A DNA stretch of 64,000 bases. Origin: Cytophaga aurantiaca DSM 3654. GTDB lineage: Bacteria; Bacteroidota; Bacteroidia; Cytophagales; Cytophagaceae. Both the position numbers and the translations under genes were made by a program. The notes below the pieces were generated by a model that saw nothing but the letters and a program-made list of their open reading frames with translations, was not told the origin of the DNA and made no database searches. The stretch spans positions 62,001-126,000 of the forward strand of contig NZ_KB903624.1 of NCBI RefSeq assembly GCF_000379725.1. The letters are read 5' to 3'. This document shows positions 59,139 to 64,000 of the stretch, piece by piece (position 1 is the first letter of the stretch; every line of letters starts with the position of its first letter).

Positions 59139-60263
59139 ATGTTTTTCACAGCATTAAAATTCATTTGGTTCGACAAACCCAAGTCCATCGGTGCTTTAGC
59201 CGGTGTCGTAATCTCGGTTTTCCTGATCGGACAACAGTGCGGGATATTTATATTCCTTACCAATGCCATGTCGAGTCTGGTAAAGAACAACAGCGAGTAC
59301 ATTTGGGTAACCGATGCAAAGACTACCAACGTCAATGCCTTGTCTGCTTTAGATATCCGAATCGGAAAAGAACTTGAAAGCGTTCCGGGTGTAAAAAAAG
59401 TTTCTCCGATTGTGATTGCAGGCGGATCAGCCAAATTTGAAAATGGTCAATCTAGCGGCATCACATTGATCGGTTCTGAAGCCCCCTATTTCTATGGCGG
59501 TCCATGGAACTTATATAAAGGAAGTAAAGAAACCATGCTGCAGCAAGGTGCAATCATTGTAGACTTTTTTGATAAGAAAGCATTAGGCGAAGCTGTGCTG
59601 GGAGATTACTTTGAGATCAATGGAAACAAAGTATACATTGCAGGACAGACAAAAGGTGTAAGAGGATTCGGTGGACCTGCCTATTCGTTCACTACTATTG
59701 AACGTGCACGCTCTCTTACAAAATTTTCTAAAAATAAAGCGAGCGCCTTCTTAGTTCAATGGGATGCTAATGTATCAAAGGATTTCGTGATCCGAAACAT
59801 CGAACGCCATGTACGAGGCATAAAAGCATGGGATAGCGAGAACTTCGCAAACCAAACAATTCTTACGGTTTTAAAATCAAGTGGTATTGCACTTTCCTTT
59901 GGAACACTGATCATCTTTGCATTGATCACAGGCTTTGTAATCATCGGCCTTACCCTCTACTCTTCTGCAATCGATCGCATCAAAGATTATGGAACATTGA
60001 AAGCAATCGGTGCAACAAATGGATACATCAGAAAGTTGATCATGATGCAGGCATCCATCATCGCTGTAATCGGATTTATTATTGGCTATGGCCTGGTAAC
60101 AGCTTTCAAAAATGGAATTGCGAATGCTGGTACCATCTTCGATTATCCATTCTGGCTTAAGGCAACATTCCTGGGCATCACATTATTCATTGCCTTAGGT
60201 GGAAGTTTATTTGCCATCCGACGCATTACAAAATTAGAACCTGCACAAGTATTTAGAGGCTAA
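59139..60263 (+). CDS. ABC transporter permease (FtsX/DevC type)
   Basis: 374 residues. First helix at about 15-40, a large periplasmic domain (about 45-235, with SVPGVKKVSPIVIAGGSAKFENGQSSGITLIG), then three C-terminal helices and LYSSAIDRIKDYGTLKAIGATNGYIRKLIMMQA, the FtsX-family coupling segment. Ends in KLEPAQVFRG, as is usual for the class. It works with the 57513 ATPase. 4 nt after the adaptor gene. Confidence 0.93.
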   Translation: MFFTALKFIWFDKPKSIGALAGVVISVFLIGQQCGIFIFLTNAMSSLVKNNSEYIWVTDAKTTNVNALSALDIRIGKELESVPGVKKVSPIVIAGGSAKFENGQSSGITLIGSEAPYFYGGPWNLYKGSKETMLQQGAIIVDFFDKKALGEAVLGDYFEINGNKVYIAGQTKGVRGFGGPAYSFTTIERARSLTKFSKNKASAFLVQWDANVSKDFVIRNIERHVRGIKAWDSENFANQTILTVLKSSGIALSFGTLIIFALITGFVIIGLTLYSSAIDRIKDYGTLKAIGATNGYIRKLIMMQASIIAVIGFIIGYGLVTAFKNGIANAGTIFDYPFWLKATFLGITLFIALGGSLFAIRRITKLEPAQVFRG

Positions 60264-60268
60264 CCTAT

Positions 60269-61609
60269 ATGAATCAATTTATAAAAAACAGCTTATTATT
60301 TATTTGCTGTATCGCAAGTCTGAATGGCTTTGCACAAACAGATACGAGCATTCAACTAAGTTTAAAACAAGCTATTGACCTTGGTCTTGCACAGCGCTTT
60401 GATATAAAAAACCAAGAACTTGCTGTTCAGATCAGCGAAAGCAACAGACAAAAAACATTAAGTAAAAATTTGCCACAGGTAAACGCGAGTATTGATTTCA
60501 GATATAACGCCGTACTGGCAACAAACCTGTTGCCACCCGGTTTTAACAACAATGGCAGTAATGAGTATACACCTATCAAATTTGGTACACCATACAATAC
60601 ATTAACCTCTATTACGGCAACTCAGAATATTTTCAACGCGACCGTTTCCGGTGATAAACTGGTAAATGCCGCACAGCAGGAATATGATCAGGTAAGTCTT
60701 GAAAAATATAAGATCGATGCAAAGTCTGCCATTACACAAGCTTACTATCAAGTACTGTTGAATCAGGAACAAATAAAACTTTCCGCCGAGAATGTTAAAA
60801 CAGCAGAAACGATTGTAAAAAAAGGAGAAAGCGAATATGCAAATGGTACGTTACTAAAAACAGACCTTTCACGTTATCAATTAGATCTGGCAAACGCTAA
60901 AAACAATTTACAAACAGCAAATCAAAACTATGAAAATAGTCTGCTTGTATTAAAGACACAATTGATCGTTCCGATAGAATCAAATCTGGTATTAACCGAT
61001 TCGTTAGAGAATCTGATCAACAGTTCTGAACAGGCTGCAAACAGCCAGGTTAATCCGGAGCAGCGTTATGAATACAGAATGGAATCTTCCCTACTACGCA
61101 TCAATGAAATTCAGGCAAAAAAAATAAACCGTTCTTATTTACCTTCTGTATACTTATATGGAAATGCATCCATACAAAATCAGAATGACAAGATCACCTT
61201 ATTCAATACCAATACCTGGTATCCTTATGCGTACGTTGGTATACATGCAGACATTCCGATCTTCGACGGTTTTGAAAAAAGCAGAAACATTGCCGGATAT
61301 AAATTAAGAAGTTTACAGAATAAAAATACGTTGGAAAAGCTGAAGTACGATATTCAATCTGAAACAGTAAATACACGCAACCAATTGGCAACGGCCTACA
61401 GACAATATCAGAATGCAAAAGAAAATTATGCACTTGCACAATCCATCATGACCTTAGATCAGGATCGCTACAATCAGGGTACATTAACAGCTGCAGCACT
61501 TAAAAATACTGAATACTCGTTGCAGAATGCGCAGAATAATTATCTGACAAGCATCTACAATGTGCTTGTTGCACAGATGAATTATAAGAAAGCGTTGGGA
61601 GAACTGTAA
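60269..61609 (+). CDS. TolC family outer-membrane efflux protein
   Basis: 446 residues with signal peptide (LLFICCIASLNGFAQ). Two structural repeats of the TolC fold, each with long helices: SLKQAIDLGLAQRFDIKNQELAVQISESNRQK and LPSVYLYGNASIQNQ, with VGIHADIPIFDGFEKSRNIAGYKLRSLQNKN in the second. Completes the tripartite efflux system. 5 nt after the permease gene. It ends just before an inverted repeat. Confidence 0.95.
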   Translation: MNQFIKNSLLFICCIASLNGFAQTDTSIQLSLKQAIDLGLAQRFDIKNQELAVQISESNRQKTLSKNLPQVNASIDFRYNAVLATNLLPPGFNNNGSNEYTPIKFGTPYNTLTSITATQNIFNATVSGDKLVNAAQQEYDQVSLEKYKIDAKSAITQAYYQVLLNQEQIKLSAENVKTAETIVKKGESEYANGTLLKTDLSRYQLDLANAKNNLQTANQNYENSLLVLKTQLIVPIESNLVLTDSLENLINSSEQAANSQVNPEQRYEYRMESSLLRINEIQAKKINRSYLPSVYLYGNASIQNQNDKITLFNTNTWYPYAYVGIHADIPIFDGFEKSRNIAGYKLRSLQNKNTLEKLKYDIQSETVNTRNQLATAYRQYQNAKENYALAQSIMTLDQDRYNQGTLTAAALKNTEYSLQNAQNNYLTSIYNVLVAQMNYKKALGEL

Positions 61610-61610
61610 A

Positions 61611-61691
61611 GTAATATGTTTTAAGTAATAAGTTATAAGATGACTTAATGTTAAGCGTCCAATCTTAAAACTTATTACTTAGAACGTAAAA
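61611..61691. repeat. Inverted repeat, second copy of the 8506-8577 family
   Basis: Left GTAATATGTTTTAAGTAATA (61611-61630), right ATCTTAAAACTTATTACTTA (61662-61681) then GAACGTAAAAC, between the convergent tolC-like and mutS2 genes. Confidence 0.65.
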
Positions 61692-61692
61692 C

Positions 61693-64000
61693 TTAATATC
61701 GCATATTCAACACCGTAATCCCTGCGCCACCGCTATCAATGTGTTCATCGTTCATGGAAACAATCTGTTTGAATTGTTTCAAATGTTCCCGCAGCATTTT
61801 CCGAAGGATACCATCTCCTTTTCCATGAAGAATACGGGCTTCTTCAATTCCTAAAATAAATGCATCGTTGATCCATCTGTCTGTAAAGGCAATTGCTTCT
61901 TCAGTACGTTTTCCGCGCAGATCCAGCTGCATGGTAAAGACCTGATGCTTTTGAATCAGATCAACACCTCCCGGTTTATTTCTTGGAATACGTTCTTCGG
62001 TTTTACTTTTCAGATCTTTGGCTGTTGCTGTGCTTAACTCAGAGAAATGAACTGTTGCTTTCAGATCACCAATAAAGACAACTGCAAGCTTTCCTTTTAC
62101 AGATTCAATTTTACCAATGGCATTGTTGCTGCGGATACGAACAATATCACCTGTTTTCCAATCATAACGGATCGGTTCGTTATCGTTCGTATTTACTTCC
62201 GGTTCTAATTCCTTCTCATACACTCTACCTACTTCACGGATCTCCTGACGATGCTTCTGGGCACTGTGCTTATCCTTCGCATTCGAAATTGATTTTATCA
62301 GTTCTTCTGCTTTACTATCTGCTTTCTGAACAATGCGGTATGCTTCTTCTTTTGCTTCCAGCAATAAACGTTTGCGTTTATCCTGCAGTTCTGCGAGCTT
62401 CTCTTCAAATTCTTTGGAAAGCTTTTCGTGCTTCACCTTCATCTCTCTACCCGACTGGATCTCCTGTTGCAATGTAGTTCGTTCACGTTCAATGTCACGC
62501 AGCAAGGTAGACAGATCCACTTGTTCCTGATCCAGCTTTGTTCTCGCCTGCTCAATCAGATTTTTTGCTAAGCCGGATTTTTCTGCGATCTCCAGTGTAA
62601 ATGAACTTCCCGGAACACCTATATCCAGCGTATACAAAGGAATCAAACGATCCGTATCAAAACGCATCGAACCATTGATCAAGCCTTCCGTTTTTGATGC
62701 CAATGCTTTTAAGCCCGCATAATGGGTTGTAATAATACCCATTGCTTTGCGTTCATTCAATTTCTCAAGTGCCGCTTCAGCAATCGCTGATCCATACATC
62801 GGATCGGTACCGCTACCAAACTCATCAATCAACAACAACGTTTTTGCATCAACGTGTTCTAAGAAAAAAGTAAGATTTTTAATGTGCGAACTGTAGGTAC
62901 TCAAATCATTATCCAGTGATTGTGAATCGCCGATATCAATAAAGAAATTATCAAACAAACCCGCTACACTTCCTTCGCCAACCGGTATAAGCAAACCGCA
63001 CTGCAGCATGTATTGCAGCAAACCCAGTGTTTTCATGCATACCGACTTCCCTCCTGCGTTCGGTCCGGATAATAATAATATTCTATTTTGTCCATCCAGC
63101 TGAATAGACAAAGGCATGACTTCTTTTTTTGCTTTCTGATTTTTCAGCCACAACAATGGATGGCGCGCATTGTGCCATTTAACGATGGGCTGCTTTTGCA
63201 GGACAGGCATAACACCATTGATGGAACTGGCAAGCGTTGCCTTCGCACGGATAAAATCAAACCAGCCAACCAATTGATTTGCTTCCTGCATCACATCTGC
63301 AAACGGACGGATAAAATCAGTCAGCTGCATGAGTATGCGGATGATCTCTTTGCGCTCACGGATCTCCAACTCACGAATGATGTTGTTGTAAGGTAATAGC
63401 GATATGGGTTCCATGAATACCGTCTGACCGGTTCCGGATTCGTCGTGAATGATCCCTTGTACTTTACGCTTGTACTCTGCAAGTACGGGCAATACCAATC
63501 TTCCGGAACGAATGGTTGCTTCGGAATCATCAACGGTATAGCCTTCTTTTTTAAATACACGCAGCAAACGTTCAACTTCTTTACGAAGTTTGATCTGCTC
63601 TTCTCGGTATTCTTCGCGAATCAACCGAAGTTCGTCTGAGGCAGTATCACGGATCACCCCATGATCGTCAATCACACGGTTGATAGACTTATACAAAGTT
63701 GAATCGATCTTAACTGCATTGGCACGTTCCTGCAAACGTGTGTATGCTTCCGTTTCTGTTTTCTTGAAAAAGGATTGGCATGCAATCAATGTTGTCAAAA
63801 ACAATTTGCATTGCATCAATTCATCGATCTCCAGATAATGCCCTTCCAGACGGATCTTATTTGCAAGCGTCGTAATGTCAACAAAATCGCGGTCCGGGAA
63901 CAGCAGACCCGACTCTATAATTTTTTTAAATTCGTCTGTTTCTTTCAGCTCATTTTCTATAGCTGTAAGGTCATAGGAAGGCGTAAGTTCTTCCAGCATC
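61693..64000 (-). CDS. mutS2: Endonuclease MutS2, N terminus beyond window
   Basis: 768 residues are visible; the frame is still open at the right edge, and the usual 780-800-residue size implies that only a few tens of residues are missing. Core/lever region (about 50-290), ATPase with Walker A SGPNAGGKSVC (about 313) and LLIDEFGSGTDP, a long coiled coil (about 480-600), and the C-terminal Smr nuclease domain with LDLRGKRTEEAIAFTDRWINDA and ILHGKGDGILRKMLREHL. In other bacteria MutS2 suppresses recombination or rescues collided ribosomes. Convergent with the efflux operon. Confidence 0.97.
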   Translation of the reverse strand, partial: MLEELTPSYDLTAIENELKETDEFKKIIESGLLFPDRDFVDITTLANKIRLEGHYLEIDELMQCKLFLTTLIACQSFFKKTETEAYTRLQERANAVKIDSTLYKSINRVIDDHGVIRDTASDELRLIREEYREEQIKLRKEVERLLRVFKKEGYTVDDSEATIRSGRLVLPVLAEYKRKVQGIIHDESGTGQTVFMEPISLLPYNNIIRELEIRERKEIIRILMQLTDFIRPFADVMQEANQLVGWFDFIRAKATLASSINGVMPVLQKQPIVKWHNARHPLLWLKNQKAKKEVMPLSIQLDGQNRILLLSGPNAGGKSVCMKTLGLLQYMLQCGLLIPVGEGSVAGLFDNFFIDIGDSQSLDNDLSTYSSHIKNLTFFLEHVDAKTLLLIDEFGSGTDPMYGSAIAEAALEKLNERKAMGIITTHYAGLKALASKTEGLINGSMRFDTDRLIPLYTLDIGVPGSSFTLEIAEKSGLAKNLIEQARTKLDQEQVDLSTLLRDIERERTTLQQEIQSGREMKVKHEKLSKEFEEKLAELQDKRKRLLLEAKEEAYRIVQKADSKAEELIKSISNAKDKHSAQKHRQEIREVGRVYEKELEPEVNTNDNEPIRYDWKTGDIVRIRSNNAIGKIESVKGKLAVVFIGDLKATVHFSELSTATAKDLKSKTEERIPRNKPGGVDLIQKHQVFTMQLDLRGKRTEEAIAFTDRWINDAFILGIEEARILHGKGDGILRKMLREHLKQFKQIVSMNDEHIDSGGAGITVLNMRY

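Overview
The window reads as chromosomal DNA of a Bacteroidota bacterium, most likely a Cytophagales member close to Cytophaga. The reasons are AT-rich coding DNA, TTG-N19/20-TAnnTTTG promoters in place of sigma70 boxes, near absence of Shine-Dalgarno sites, and lineage-typical families: a GldN-like gliding/type IX secretion protein, GSCFA, DUF4199, DUF5723-like barrel, DUF1361 and an HTH_34 regulator. The genus is an inference; the phylum is well supported. There are no rRNA genes, no CRISPR array, no transposase and no phage genes. One tRNA (Gln, UUG) is present.

Layout. 1-5.2 kb: the start of a LytS-type histidine kinase, then a rightward run of membrane protein, winged-helix regulator, DUF1361, diacylglycerol kinase-like and CreD, with the same inverted repeat (ACTTTG-N5-CAAAGT) in front of two of the genes; a DUF2167 membrane protein converges on it. 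5.4-10.6 kb: NTF2-like protein, alpha/beta hydrolase, ung, apaG, a methyltransferase, kdsA and a coiled-coil membrane protein. 10.7-18.8 kb: rpsF-rpsR-rplI with a perfect Shine-Dalgarno before rplI, then GSCFA, DUF255/YyaL, a leucine-rich repeat protein, priA and a lipoprotein. 18.9-22.2 kb is accessory: an Anbu-type proteasome-like peptidase overlapping a transglutaminase-like protease, then an NrtS-like transporter with a hairpin over its start, a DinB-like protein and an orphan. 22.3-26.3 kb: a GldN-like paralog and a large PrsW-TPR membrane protein flanked by mirror-image palindromes.

26.5-36.8 kb (minus strand): nuoHIJKLMN, the membrane half of NADH dehydrogenase, followed 12 nt later by a long purF-type amidotransferase. 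NuoI carries an unusual tail of about 200 residues with a roughly 50-residue repeat. nuoA-G are not beside it. 37.2-39.5 kb: four small, mostly secreted, unrecognised proteins including a tandem duplicate pair. 39.6-42.9 kb: murI-pth, rplY, prs and tRNA-Gln. 43.5-48.5 kb: 2,4-dienoyl-CoA reductase-like SDR, OmpA-family lipoprotein, DUF937/YidB-like protein, VTT membrane protein and an outer-membrane barrel.

48.7-54.6 kb is a sulfur/siroheme block: rhodanese, siroheme synthase dehydrogenase domain, cobA and siroheme sulfite/nitrite reductase on minus; OsmC and metZ on plus. 54.6-56.8 kb: voltage-gated K+ channel, DUF4199 and a DUF4197-like lipoprotein. 56.8-61.6 kb: a MarR regulator divergent from a complete ABC/HlyD/permease/TolC efflux operon; both sides have a TAAATTTG box only 4 nt before ATG, suggesting leaderless transcripts. 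The window ends inside mutS2. Intergenic spaces carry several families of short palindromic repeats.
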